64,000 nt of DNA from Pyronema omphalodes (GCA_024516155.1 JAJJXM010000082.1:124001-188000); one strand, 5' to 3'. Shown: positions 47,898 to 59,271, numbered from the stretch's first letter. Numbers and translations are program-made. The notes: generated by a model not told the origin, from the sequence alone.

Positions 47898-48374
47898 ATG
47901 AATTCCCGACTCATCTCCATCCTCTTCACCTTATTTGCGCTATTAGCGCTTACATTCGCCGTTCCAATGGCCGATGCCCTCCCAGCAGGCATTCCAGACG
48001 CCGAGCCAGAACCCGAAGCTATCGAAGATACTCGACCAGTATTGATGTCCCGAGGCTTATGGGGCAAAGCAACCTACTACTACCAATACGGAGTGCACTC
48101 AAAGTGTGGACAAATCTGGCCAGACAGTGCATATATTGCAGCATTGGCACCATGGTATTTCGAAGGAGGACGTAACCCATGCAACAGAAGAATCTGGGTT
48201 AAGGCACAGAGTGGAAAGGGTAAAGGAAGAACTTTGGTCGCTACTGTCGTGGATAGATGTGCCGGTTGTTCAAGGGAACATGTCGACTTGGCGGTGGAAC
48301 CTTTCAGGAGATTGGCTGGTGATAGTGGTTTGGATATCGGTGTTCTTCAGATTGAGTGGGGCTGGAAGAACTGA
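47898..48374 (+). CDS. Small secreted RlpA-like double-psi beta-barrel protein
   Basis: Single-exon 158-residue protein. Residues 1 to about 22 form a signal peptide (hydrophobic LISILFTLFALLALTFA, then VPMADA), followed by a short acidic propeptide-like region rich in Glu-Pro. The mature part starts near RGLWGKATYYYQYG and contains a DPBB/RlpA-like fold: SKCGQ, then NPCNRRIWV, then TVVDRCAGCSREHVDLAVEPFRRLA and a terminal IEWGW. Cys, the VDRC-x-x-C block and the Asp in VDLA match barwin-like and expansin-family beta-barrels. In fungi such proteins are wall-associated or act as secreted effectors. No catalytic expansin tandem domain is present, so I do not call it an expansin. TATA box and CT-rich leader suggest strong regulated expression. 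Confidence 0.87.
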   Translation: MNSRLISILFTLFALLALTFAVPMADALPAGIPDAEPEPEAIEDTRPVLMSRGLWGKATYYYQYGVHSKCGQIWPDSAYIAALAPWYFEGGRNPCNRRIWVKAQSGKGKGRTLVATVVDRCAGCSREHVDLAVEPFRRLAGDSGLDIGVLQIEWGWKN

Positions 48375-48447
48375 TTATAACGGCGTTGAGTAAAACGGCG
48401 TTATGGGATATGGGAGGGGAATTTTTATATAACGGTTGTCATTGTCT

Positions 48448-48468
48448 GCTGGCTGGCTGGCTGGCTGG
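48448..48468. repeat. (GGCT)n microsatellite
   Basis: Five copies of GGCT just downstream of the secreted protein gene, in its 3' flank. Confidence 0.85.
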
Positions 48469-49536
48469 TTGATTTTGCTCTTGCTTTTTGATTTTTTATG
48501 TCATGAAATTGGGTACGGGATCGGATTATGGGATTGGTTATAGGATTTGTTACAGGATGGGACACGAGACTTACGATATATCATTTCACATCAGTTATTT
48601 TTTCTTTGTTACAAAAAATTAAACAGGCCTGTTACGAAAAAGAAGAAAAAACATTATATTACATATGAACTCCAATATTCCCTACGTATTTGCACTGAAA
48701 CAAAAACAAAAGAGCATTCGATTGCTTCGTTGTCATGTCACCGTTTCATATATATCTCAAACAGATTAATAAACCCCGCGTACTTACGTCAATTCCTTCG
48801 TTTACAATCGCATTGCGTACCTGGCCGCGTGGAGTTGATATTGGATAAGAGGTTGTATGGTGCCCAAATGTAGAGTGCCTGTGTATACCACAGTCCGCTA
48901 GCTTGGTATACACTTTACATACATACCTGGTACCATGGAACATCGGATGAGCAGCGGGTGGCGTTGCATGGTGTTTGGTGCATATTCTTAAGGCGCAGTC
49001 ACGCTAAGACGTGGTGTAAATAATGCATATCACATACGTGTTTCAAGTTTCTTTCAAGTTTTCTTTCCGTGCACCTACTTTTTTTCTTGGCAACTTTAAT
49101 CCCGCGACTTGATAAATAATCGTCACGTAATATTTAGTAAACAACTCACGGTCTGGAATCAAAAAAAAATTACTTGGAAATCTGGTATGTACGTATCGCA
49201 CACAGCAATAGAGCAACTATTGTTTCAGAGGTTTCCTGAGAAAGAATGAGGCCATTTAATAGCCTTGTCATTTATCCTTGTAAATACAGTAGTAAATTTC
49301 AAGGGAGTGAGGGAAAAAGAGAAATCGACGGCTACGGCGATGGTGGCAGAGATCTTCGGTGGATCTCCCGAGTCCCAATAGCTTCGGTGGCAACCGCAGA
49401 GTAGTCCGCAGGGCTGTAGAAGGAACCTACTGTACATACATAGAACGTCGCTTCGGAGTCTAGACATATACCCAAGCTAGCTACATATCTATCCTTCTGT
49501 ATTCAAATCCTCAAATCCTCAAATTTCCCAAACCTC

Positions 49537-50125
49537 CAAAATCACGCTTCGCATAACTTATTCTATTCATTCTACAGTAATGATGAAGTATTTATATACA
49601 GCCTATAAGCAGACATATATAATACATCAACCCCGACTAATCACACCTCCCACTTGATGAAACATGATGAAACAAAAACGTGATTGATTGATTGATGCAA
49701 AATGGTGGATATAAACATCCAGCACCAATATACCGACGGAATATTACAGGTATCCCTAGACTTTATCCTATACTGTAGCATACCGTCTCCTCGTCCCCCG
49801 TTCCCGGTCTCTGGGAAGTGTATACCCCACGGTTATACACTTTCAAAGCAAATGTATGGGTGTTATGGATAATATGGACTCTTAATAGAAAGGTTTGTAA
49901 AGGATTATTTTGCTTATTATGCTTATTATGTTATGTAGATTAATCCTAAGCTCTAAGATTTTAAAGGTAAACACAGTTTTCTATGATATCTATGACTTCA
50001 TGTAACTTGCATATAAACTATGATGAATGATGTATGTTGTATAATCACGATGTATTATCACGATGTATAGTTTATATCCAATGGCGGTATGATGCAGATA
50101 AGGTATCGAGTATGTATCATGTATA
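49537..50125. repeat. Diverged duplication, copy 1
   Basis: Shares ordered blocks with 50333-51170: CAAAAYCACGCTTC, AAACAAAAACGTGATT, GTGGATATAAACAT, GGGAAGTKTATACC, AAGGATTATT with GCTTATTAT repeats, CTAAGCTCT, TATCACGATGTA, and GGTATGATRCA followed by AAGGTATCGA. Spacing between matching blocks is about 760-800 bp until the minisatellite, then about 1045 bp. This copy has only two units of the 13-bp repeat. Confidence 0.75.
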
Positions 50126-50582
50126 ATGTCATGTCATTGTGCAGTGTGCTTTAATATTGACGCCTTTGAGGCATCGGTATGGTTTGGACGTCGGAGCTCG
50201 GGGCTTGGAGCCGCAGAACCGTAGGGCCGCAGAACTTCAGGAAGAACCCCAAAAATCTCTTACTATATATATCCGAGTTGCATATCTTTCTGTCCTTCTA
50301 TCTATTCATCTCCCCTTTTATATCTGAAGTTTCAAAACCACGCTTCATATAGGATAGGTCAACATTTACTTCACCCACTCCATGATGCCAGGCCCCATCC
50401 CCCCAAGCCCCATCCTCGGTCAGCGTATGATTCAATAAATAAATAAACAAAAACGTGATTAACCATCGTGGATATAAACATCGATACATCTACGGGATCC
50501 TACATACATGGGTCTTTATACTGTAGTCTACCGCCCTCAGCACCCAAGTCCCCAAGTCCCCAGATCCTTGGGAAGTTTATAC

Positions 50583-50594
50583 CCTACTTACGGG
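50583..50594. repeat. Poly-G tract
   Basis: Run of about 12 G inside copy 2 of the duplication. Confidence 0.8.
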
Positions 50595-50920
50595 GGGGGG
50601 GGGGTACTATGGCCTCGGAGTATAAAAGTTTATCAAGGATTATTTATGCTTATTATACTTATGCTTATTATACTTATGCTTATTATGGCAATTGTGCTCA
50701 TGAGGAGAGTTAAAATCTGTAGATTATGTATACCAAAGATCTAAGCTCTGAAACTTAGATCCTTATATATCGAAATTGGAATTGAAATTGAAATTGAAGC
50801 ACTGATTGAAAGGTAAGTATCCATAGCTCAGTATTGTCATGATACTATGCTGTCAATGTTGTCATGATACCTATGACCATAATTTGCATATACTCATAAA
50901 CCATGATATATAAAGTATGA

Positions 50921-51088
50921 TGTATTATCAAGATGTATTATCAAGATGTATTATCAAGATGTATTATCAAGATGTATTATCAAGATGTATTATCAAGATG
51001 TATTATCAAGATTTATTATCAAGATGTATTATCAAGATGTATTATCAAGATGTATTATCAAGATGTATTATCAAGATGTATTATCAAG
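50921..51088. repeat. 13-bp minisatellite (TGTATTATCAAGA)x13
   Basis: Thirteen head-to-tail copies of a 13-bp unit, nearly identical (one has TTTATTATC). A degenerate TATTATCACGATG follows. Since 3 x 13 = 39, each frame shows a 13-residue protein repeat that is an artefact of the period. Confidence 0.95.
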
Positions 51089-51643
51089 CTGCATAAGATA
51101 TTATCACGATGTAGAGTTCAAATCCAATAATACCGGTATGATACATACAAGGTATCGATTATGTATAATATATACCATGTAAATGTCCATAAGACATCGT
51201 CATGATTCAGATGCTGGATCCGATGGTTGTATAGTAAACTTTAAGTCCAGTATCCGTCATGATTTATGATTTATGATTTACGATTTATGATGTTTTGATA
51301 TGTTATATATATGTATATTGTATAGACTGGATTTTTGGGTTATTGAGGTACTGGGTACTGGGTATTGGTGATTGTGGGGGGTTTTATGAGCAATCAATGG
51401 TATGACGAATTACTCAGGAAGCCCCACCATCCCCCTCCCCCGCTTTCCTCATACCCCTCATACCCCTCATACCCCTCATACCACTCACACCCCGCTCTCC
51501 CCATCACCCCTCACATGTTGTCATTAAGGTTATGAATTTTGCATATTACTAGTACAAGTATTACAAGTATTCCTCATAGCCATGCAACCTAGAAACCTAA
51601 TTATATACGCAGGATATCAATCTCTCTATCACAGCTCGCACCC

Positions 51644-53335
51644 TTAATGACTGCAGCAGGATCCTTCACTGTCTTCATCATCGGACTCAATCTTCTTTTT
51701 TCCACCTTTCTTGGCTGTTGTCTTCGCAGTTGTCTTTGCGGTCTTCGACGTTGTCTTCGCCGTCGTTTTCGCAGCCTTCGCCTTCCCCTTCGCCACCACA
51801 GCCCCAACCCTTTCCCTTTCCCCTTCACCTTGCTTCTGCAACTCCTCCGCCAACTTCAAAAACTCCTCCTCATCCCCCTTCATTCCCACCAAACCTTCCA
51901 GCAGCTTAATCTCCCTTGCCCAAACCGTTGGATCATCATTGTTAGGAGTTTCCAGAACAATCGGAATCCCGTGTAATCTCTCATCATTCATGAGAACCCT
52001 GAAAGCTTCCAATCCAATATAACCCTGTCCAATATTCTGATGCAAATCCTTCTTACTTTCAAACGGGCCCTTTGAATCATTTAGATGAATGGCGCAAAGA
52101 TATTTCCTTCCAACAATCCTATCGAAGTTTTCCATAACCTCTTCATATTTCTCCTTTGTCCGGATATCATGTCCTGCCGCAAACATATGACATGTATCTA
52201 AACAAATCCCAACCCGTGACTTATCCTCAACATCCTCTAAAATATCCCTTAAATCCTCAAAAGAGCTCCCAACAACATTCCCAGCACCAACCATATTCTC
52301 AACCACAGTCTTCACAAACGTCGTCTCCTTATGCGCTTTATTAATCGCCTCCGCAATCCTCTTCAACGCCTCAGGTCTCGGTTCTCCAAGCGTAGACCCC
52401 GGATGGAAATTATACAGTCCAATACCAAGTTCCTCACACCGCTTCAAATCATCCACAAAACACTCATAAGCCTGTTTCTGTTTCTCGGCAGTAGGGGTAG
52501 CAAGATTAATTAAATAGCTCCCATGCGGCAAAATCTGGGTTTTCGCATCATAATTCTTTTCTAAGCAAAGTTTCCGGAAAGATGTAATGTCGGAGGAGGT
52601 CATTGGTGGTGACACCCATTTTCGTTGGTTTTTGAGAAATAAGGCAAAGGAATTGGCTCCGATGGAGGAGGCGTTTAGGATCGAGTTTTGGACGCCTTTG
52701 GCCATCGACACGTGCGCACCGATTAACATCTTCGAAACGGTGCGCGTGAAGGTGCCGGACATGCTGGAGGCGCTGGGAACTTTGGGAACTTTGGGGGCTT
52801 TGGAGGCTTTGGGTTTTGCGGCGGCTTTCGTTGCGGCTGGTTTCGTTTCAGCGGCGGTGGTATCAGCGCCGGGGGTGGGAACGGCGACGTCGGCGGTTGA
52901 TTTCGTTTCAGCGGCGGTGGTAGAATCGGCGGCGGTGGGATCAGCAGCGGTACCCCGAGCCGTTTTCTGTCTCTTAACCGTAGCAACAGCAATAGTCTTC
53001 TCAACAGTAACCGATTTTTTATCCTCCTTATCCTCCTTATCCTCCTTATCCTCTTTCCCTTCGTCTTCGTCTTCCTTGTCGTCCTCGGCGTCCGAATCAA
53101 CAGGTTTTCGTTTCCTGGTACCCGTAGCAGCCTTCTTAGTTGCGATTACAGACTTCTTGGTGCTGGTGATGGTGGCGGTGGTGCTGGTCGCGGTGACGTC
53201 AACTCCCTCCCCCTCCTCCTCTGCTTCGGATTCTTCTTTATAAACCACCGTTTTCTGGTTTCTGTTACTGGTTCGCGTGCTGGTTCTGGTACTGGCGGTA
53301 TGTTTCTGCGCGGATGACTTCTCGGCGGTTGCCAT
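51644..53335 (-). CDS. APN1: AP endonuclease of the endonuclease IV family
   Basis: Nuclear/mitochondrial base-excision-repair enzyme that cuts 5' to abasic sites and trims 3' blocks. Intronless, 563 residues from the ATG of MATAEKSSAQ; an ATG 37 codons upstream is in frame but gives a Tyr/Phe-rich leader and a poorer start. The catalytic TIM barrel begins at MLIGAHVSMAKG (residue 203). Metal ligands are visible in order: ILPHGS, YNFHPGS, VVENMVG, CLDTCHMFAAGHD, AIHLNDSK, KKDLHQNIG and IVLETPN, the complete three-metal set of endonuclease IV. The N-terminal 200 residues are low complexity, with a KED-repeat (EDKEDKEDKEDK), basic patches and an Ala-rich stretch. The C-terminus has an AKTT repeat ending in lysine clusters, a plausible bipartite nuclear signal as in yeast Apn1. 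The extension makes it longer than yeast Apn1. Confidence 0.93.
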   Translation of the reverse strand: MATAEKSSAQKHTASTRTSTRTSNRNQKTVVYKEESEAEEEGEGVDVTATSTTATITSTKKSVIATKKAATGTRKRKPVDSDAEDDKEDEDEGKEDKEDKEDKEDKKSVTVEKTIAVATVKRQKTARGTAADPTAADSTTAAETKSTADVAVPTPGADTTAAETKPAATKAAAKPKASKAPKVPKVPSASSMSGTFTRTVSKMLIGAHVSMAKGVQNSILNASSIGANSFALFLKNQRKWVSPPMTSSDITSFRKLCLEKNYDAKTQILPHGSYLINLATPTAEKQKQAYECFVDDLKRCEELGIGLYNFHPGSTLGEPRPEALKRIAEAINKAHKETTFVKTVVENMVGAGNVVGSSFEDLRDILEDVEDKSRVGICLDTCHMFAAGHDIRTKEKYEEVMENFDRIVGRKYLCAIHLNDSKGPFESKKDLHQNIGQGYIGLEAFRVLMNDERLHGIPIVLETPNNDDPTVWAREIKLLEGLVGMKGDEEEFLKLAEELQKQGEGERERVGAVVAKGKAKAAKTTAKTTSKTAKTTAKTTAKKGGKKKIESDDEDSEGSCCSH

Positions 53336-54787
53336 TGTTGACCGCGTCGTGTTGAGATTGCGGATTGTGGGTCGCAGGTTGTGGGTTGCTGGGTTTGCGT
53401 ATGTATGTATGTAGGTAAAATATTGTATGTATAAGAAAAAAATCAAAAGACGCGTTCAGGAATTGGCGCGTTTAAGGTGCTCTGCGCGTCATGGACATGG
53501 ATTATCACTGATTGATTTCCGATTCACATTCCCAATCAACAGTAATGTGATGTGCGGCGTGCTAGAACAACAACTACTTGAAATAAATATATACTGTATA
53601 TATAATTTTATGAACCCTGCTATGGGCTGTTATCCCTGATTACTATGAGTATGCTTCATGCTTCCTGCTTCCTGCTTCATGCTACCTGACTGAGCTGCTG
53701 GAGATGTAGTGCGACTGCTAGTTCAAACTTCATGTATGTCATGTATGTATATCAGATTTCCAGTACCGTGTTCGAACTTCGCCGCCCCCCACCCGGGTAG
53801 TATAGACTTTGTGTGGAGTTATATAACATACTAAGAAATATCCAATTACTTTTCGAAATATTTACGGTATAAAAGATAGATAAATTATGCTCAGTGTAAA
53901 TAAATCCGGTAAAAAATAAAAACAGAATCAAAATTAGAATCAAAATTGGAATCAAAATTAGAATCTTCAAATCTTCAAATCTTCAAATCTTCAAATCCTC
54001 CAGTGGTTCAGTGGTTCAGTGGTCCAGTAGTCAAGGGTAAGTGGTTCAATGATCCATCCCTTCCCCTCTCCAGTGCTAGTGGTGAGTTGTAATATATCGT
54101 AACTCAAGAACCGGAGTATTTCATATAGCGGAAAATAACGGGGAAATTTTAAAAATATATTTTCATGACTTTATCGCTTGATACTTTATGGTTGCTTTAT
54201 AGATACTTTATAGATACTTCATTGATATAGATATAGATATAACTATAAAAACCCGAAAAAAAACAACCACCACATCACCACATCACTATATCACTATATC
54301 ACTATATCACCATATAAAATCCATTCACCTACCTACCTACATACTAAAAAATAAAAAACTCTATCTACACCTATCCGCACCTGCACCTGCACCTGCACCC
54401 ATAACGCCGAAATCACATTCAAAAAACAATGGAACAGGAAATAACAAAAGGAAAAAATGGAAAAAAGAGTAAGAAAAATGGAAAAATGGAAAGAGAGAAG
54501 CAAAAGGAAAACTAACAAAATAACAGAAACACGGAAATAATCGAGAGGGGAAGGAAAAGGAAACCGGTTGATGGAAAGGAAGAGGAAACTGGTTGATGGA
54601 AAGGAAATATAAATAGTTTCCTGCTTACACCCGTCTACGACTAGAAACCCCACAAAACTATAAGACCCCAAGACCTCAAGACCATTGGGCCATGATGTAG
54701 TATCGACTTACAGTTTTACAACTTCACCGCCATATAAATCCCCATCCAACTTCCCTCTTCGTCCCCAGCTCAAACATCCAACATCCA
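53336..54787. other. Intergenic repeats between APN1 and the Cu-ATPase
   Basis: About 1.45 kb. Contains a (GTAT)n run near 53398-53413 upstream of APN1, a (CTTCCTGCTTCATG) stretch near 53656-53686, AATC-type repeats and an A/T-rich region with CATCACTATAT repeats near 54270-54310. No supported gene. Confidence 0.5.
53926..54027. repeat. Compound short tandem repeats
   Basis: Three consecutive arrays: (AATCAAAATTAG/G)n, then (AATCTTCA)x4-5, then (CAGTGGTT)x3. The AATCTTCA and AATCCTC units resemble short repeats near 49503, suggesting related simple-sequence seeds. Confidence 0.8.
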
Positions 54788-57700
54788 CTACACACCCCTC
54801 TCCACATCCACCAACCTCTCATACCTCGGACCCTCCAGCTGCGAACCTCTATCCCAAAACCTCCACCACCGACTCTTCCCATCCCTCCACGCCATTTTCT
54901 CCTCGGCCTCCATCCACCTCGGTCTCTTCCACCATTTAAGAGCCTGACTAGACATAACCACGGAAATACTAGACATAGCCATAGCGGCAGCGGCAGCCAT
55001 AGGCGGTAAATGCCAACCCAGAGGTAAAAACAATCCCATCGCAAACGGAAGTCCAACTGCATTATACATACAAGCCCACCAAAGGTTTAGTTTAATCCTC
55101 CTGAAAATAGTTCGGGAAAGATGTAGTGATGCTGGAACATCCATTAGGTGCTCGGGTCGCATTATCACAATGTCCGCAGCTTCCATGGCGACGTCGGTTC
55201 CGGAGGCCATGGCGATACCGACGTTTGCGGTGGCTAGAGCTGGGGAATCGTTGATACCGTCGCCGACCATGGCGACGATTTCGCTGGCTTGGAGACGGGT
55301 TATGATAGTCGCTTTTTCGCTGGGGGGGATGGAGGAGTAGACGCAGTCTGCTGGGATACCGACTTCTTTGGCGACGGAGAGAGCGGTGGTGGAGTGGTCT
55401 CCGGTGACCTGTGGGGTTTCATTAGTATCATGCTATGGAAGATATAAAAGGGGAAAGAGGAATGATGAGATGAAGTAAAACTTACCATGGCGACTTTAAT
55501 TCCCATTCTACGGAATGCTGCAACGGCTTGGATAGCATCGGCTTTGAGTTCATCGCTCAAAGCGGTGAAACCGGCGTATTCGCCGTCGATGGATACAAAG
55601 ACGTGGGTTCCGTTGGAATGACCCTTTTGTGCGGATTCGGGGACAGAAACATTATCTTCTCCCAAGAACTTTGCGTTACCGATTACGACCTTGTATTCCT
55701 TTCCTTCCTTGGTAGGCTTAACGATAGCGGAAACACCACGGCCGATAATAACCTTAAAGTCCGAAACTGAAGCATCGAAAGAAGATTCATGGGAGAGACC
55801 GAGTGATTCCCTGGCGAAAGAAACAATAGCTTTTGCAACAGGGTGTTCAGAACCATCTTCAGTAGCTCCAACAAGAAGCCACCAAAGCTTACGACGGGCT
55901 TCATTTGCCTCCCAAGAATCAGAACGCTTATGAACCGCCACTGCCATCTTTCCTTTTGTCAAGGTACCGGTTTTGTCGAGAACAATTTGAGTAATCTTGG
56001 TAGCAGTTTCCAAAGCAGCTCCAGACTTGACCAAAATACCATTCTGTGCACCAACTCCTGTTCCAACCATGATAGCAGTAGGAGTAGCTAGTCCCAATGC
56101 GCAAGGGCATGCAAATGAAACAACAGCAATACAGAGTTTCAAGCAGACCAAAATCTTTCCACCAGCGACATTTTCATGAAACACCGCCGGGGGATTAGTC
56201 ATGACATGAGAAAGAATCATCCAACCAATAAAGGTGATAAGACCAAGAGCGGCAATAAACGGAACAAAATATCCAGCCACAATATCAGCCATTCTTTGAA
56301 TAGGAGCTCTAGAAGTTTGGGCCTGCTGAACAAGCTTAACAATCTGACTCAGCTGAGTATCTTTTCCTGCCCGAGTAACCCGAAAGTCGAGACGTCCGGC
56401 ACCGTTGACTGTTCCTCCGATTAATTGGTCGCCTTTACGCTTCATGATAGGCATCGATTCTCCGGTAACCATGGATTCGTCAATGAAGGACTCGCCGGCA
56501 ATGACAATACCATCCGCTGGGATTTTGTCACCGGGACGGAGGATGACGACGTCGTATGGTTGGATCAATTCGGTTGGGATCATCTTTTCTTCGGGGATGT
56601 AAGATTCATCTGTAATAAGACCAGCCTTGGATGGGTCGACATAAATGGTAGCCATAGAGGGGGCGAGTGACATGAGACGAGAAAGTGCCTTAGAAGTCTG
56701 TCCCTTTGCCCTATTCTCAAGGAATCGCCCAAGAGTGATAAAAGTGATCAACATAGTCGAAGTATCGAAAACAGTGCTGGGTCGGTTGTGAGGAATAAAT
56801 AAAGCCGAAATAGTCATAGCCAAAACCGAGAAAACGAAAGCAGTTGAAGTTCCCAAAACTACCAAAACATCCATAGTGTAACTTCTGTGGCTCATACTGA
56901 TGTATGCCGATTTATAAAACCTCATTCCGACACCAAATTGAACCGGGATGGTCAAGATTAAACAGGCGACATCTCCAGTAAAAACTCCAGGAAAGATTTC
57001 TAAATCTCCAAAGTCGAATGCCGGGAAATAATGCGGTATAATCATAGATATTAAAAATACCGGGATTGCAAATACCATCGAAATCTGAAATGATTTCTTC
57101 CATGATTTAATTTCCTTTGTTTTTGCCAGCGATTCCAGCTGTGCATTATTTTCCTCCACATCTGCCAGTAAAGCGTTAAAGCCTGCTGATTCCACAATTT
57201 CAACAAGATCACGTAATCCAACCAAAGATGGTGTATAGTCGATTTTTGCGCGTGCATTAGATAATGTCGTCATAACAGAATTTACACCCTTTCGGTCTAG
57301 TAGGGCATCTTCGAGTTTATTACAATCATGAGCGTTTGTTAGACCATAGATTTTGAATATTGCCGTGTCCGTTTTTTTATTCGTTATTTCGTCTTCCTGA
57401 ATCTCCGAAGAAACCAGCTCCGCGTCGAATCCGCAATCCTCTATTCTTTTTTCAACCCATTAGCATCCGTAATTCTAGTTGCGATCTTGCGACGGGCAAA
57501 AATTAAAGCGGGATTAACCGCCCGCCATCCAGAAAGCTCCGCGAACAGCAAACACCCCGTAAACCGACCACCACATAAACTACCGTAGACGTAGAACACT
57601 CACATTTCCACAATCTTTTCCGCCGATACCAACTTTGGATCATGTACCGCAACCGCTCTTTCTGTCATCAAGCTTACGGTAAAGCTGATAATCCCATCCA

Positions 57701-58244
57701 TCCCCGAAAACCCCCCCTCGACAGCACTCGTACAAGCTCCGCAAGTCATTCCTCCGACCTTCACCGTTGTCATCGTTGTCGTTGTCGTAGGACCTTCCGC
57801 AAGCTTAGGTGTAGTAATATCTGTCGATATGATCTTCGCATCGAATCCTCGGTCTTCGATAATTTCCGCCGCCTGCTCAGCTGAAATTTTGGATAGGTCA
57901 TGGACGACGACGGCGCGCTCGGTCATTAGGGATACGGTGAAAGAAACGACACCATCGACGTTTGTAAAGCCACCTATAGATTCCAAGTCAGCGCGAGTTC
58001 ACAATAGCTGCCACCGACGCGAAAGCTTCAAAGCACTGCGAAAACCTCCGGGAGTCGGCAGCGGTTGTGGAACTCTGTAGGGAACAGGATAATAAAACAC
58101 ACCTTCAATAGCACTGGTACATGCACCACAGGTCATGCCATCAACTGCAATCGTCGTCGTCGCAATTCCTCCTTCGGTCGCACTCCCGGAACCAACAGCG
58201 ACCAGCGGTATTGTTTCTTCGTCGACATTCTGTATTGGCGCCAT
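54788..58244 (-). CDS. CCC2: Copper-transporting P1B-type ATPase (CCC2 type)
   Basis: Golgi copper pump that receives Cu(I) from the Atx1 chaperone and loads secreted cuproenzymes such as multicopper oxidases. Four exons: 58244-58103, 57973-57604, 57445-55486 and 55408-54788; 1030 residues. Two N-terminal heavy-metal domains carry GMTCGAC (the first is split by intron 1). A third domain fold follows (DCGFDAELVS, then IYGLTNAHDC) but lacks the CxxC pair. The core is complete: TGES phosphatase loop, CPC in SFACPCALG, phosphorylation motif DKTGTLT, SEHP in the nucleotide domain, TGDHS and GDGINDSPAL. The C-terminal helices end at MAMSSISVVMSSQALKWWKRP. Introns are 129, 158 and 77 nt. The acceptor of intron 2 (AAG) is chosen because it restores EIIEDCGFDAE, parallel to the same stretch in domain 1. 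Confidence 0.93.
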
Positions 58245-58750
58245 GATTTGCGCAACCGGGGTGTTGAACGGAGTGGTGTAGGATTCGGGAAGTCGTGGGG
58301 TTCAAACGATGGAAGGTCCAGAACGGGAGTGTCGTGCTTTGCTTGCTTTGCTTACTCTTCGACCGGAAATGCTTAGGGATTACACAGGATCTAGGGGTAG
58401 GTGCCTATAAGTTATTCCAGAGTTCCTTCCTATATATTCTCCAAGCTAAAAGTCCTACGGTATGGATCCTTTTTTTTTTTTGCAACGGTTTCCGATTTTT
58501 GGGGGGGGGTATTCCTTCTGGGACTCGATGGCCTTTTGGCGGAATTAAGTTCGCTCCCCCTTCCGCTTCGTTCGCCGCTCGTTGTCCTCCTATATGTAAC
58601 TCCAAATGCCCTCTTCGGTGCGGCGCAGCCACTGGGTACAGTAGCGGCGTTTCCTGGATTCTGTTTCGCTGGGTTCTTTCAATCTCGCTTGTTCTGGTTT
58701 GTGCGGTGAGGTCCCTTCTTTTTGTCTTGTCCTCTTGTAAGACCTGGCTT

Positions 58751-58814
58751 GTCGAAGACCCGTTGAAGATCCGTCGAATATCCGTTGAAGATTCGTCGAA
58801 GATTCGTTGAAGAC
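58751..58814. repeat. 12-bp tandem repeat (CCGTTGAAGATC-like)n
   Basis: About five copies of a 12-bp unit CGTYGAAGATYC with point variants, in the upstream region of the Cu-ATPase gene. Confidence 0.8.
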
Positions 58815-58832
58815 AAAAAAACCAACCCACCA

Positions 58833-58878
58833 GTGGGATGGGATGGGATAGGATGGGAGGGGAGGGGAGGGGGGGGTA
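58833..58878 (+). other. G-rich tract, potential G-quadruplex
   Basis: GGGATGGGATGGGATAGG followed by further GGGAGGGG units and an 8-base G run: a textbook four-run G-quadruplex pattern about 600 bp upstream of the Cu-ATPase start codon. Confidence 0.55.
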
Positions 58879-59271
58879 GGTACCGTTATAGCAGAGTTAT
58901 GGATACGGCTGCTAAAGTGAGGGGACAGATCGGACTTTTTATCGCAAGCACAGCTGAAATTAGAAATCGCGCGGCGACTGAGACGGATATGTTACACGCC
59001 GCGTTGCAAGGAATCGATAGCTGATGAGACTACTGGGAGTTTTTTTACGATTGCGGGACCACAACTACTACTACCTTCACCAGAAGCAGAAGCAGAAGCA
59101 GCGGGTACTGTGTCTGTATGTAAAATGCTTCGGAAAGATGAAGCTTATTCGAGAAGGAAGGATGCAAAGAAGGAGGAGGAGGAGGAGATCTTTCCGTTTC
59201 GTTGGAACCGAGATATAATGTAGATGGGAGATCAAAAAGCGAGAGCTGGCTAGGAAAGGGAAGCTTAGAGA

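Larger units (their letters stand above)
50333..51170. repeat. Diverged duplication, copy 2
   Basis: Second copy of the segment at 49537-50125, same orientation, block order preserved. It contains an expanded 13-bp minisatellite and a poly-G insertion absent from copy 1. No coding function seen in either copy. Confidence 0.75.
48375..51643. other. Repeat-rich noncoding block
   Basis: About 3.3 kb with no supported gene. It holds a (GGCT)n run near 48450, a diverged segmental duplication, a 13-bp minisatellite, a poly-G run and several short A/T repeats such as CATGATTTATGATTTATGA near 51260. Frames reading through the minisatellite are open only because of its period. Confidence 0.6.

Noticed and set aside
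50933..51182. MYYQDVLSRCIIK repeat proteins
   Set aside because: Artefact of a 13-bp minisatellite read in frame; no start context or conserved flank.
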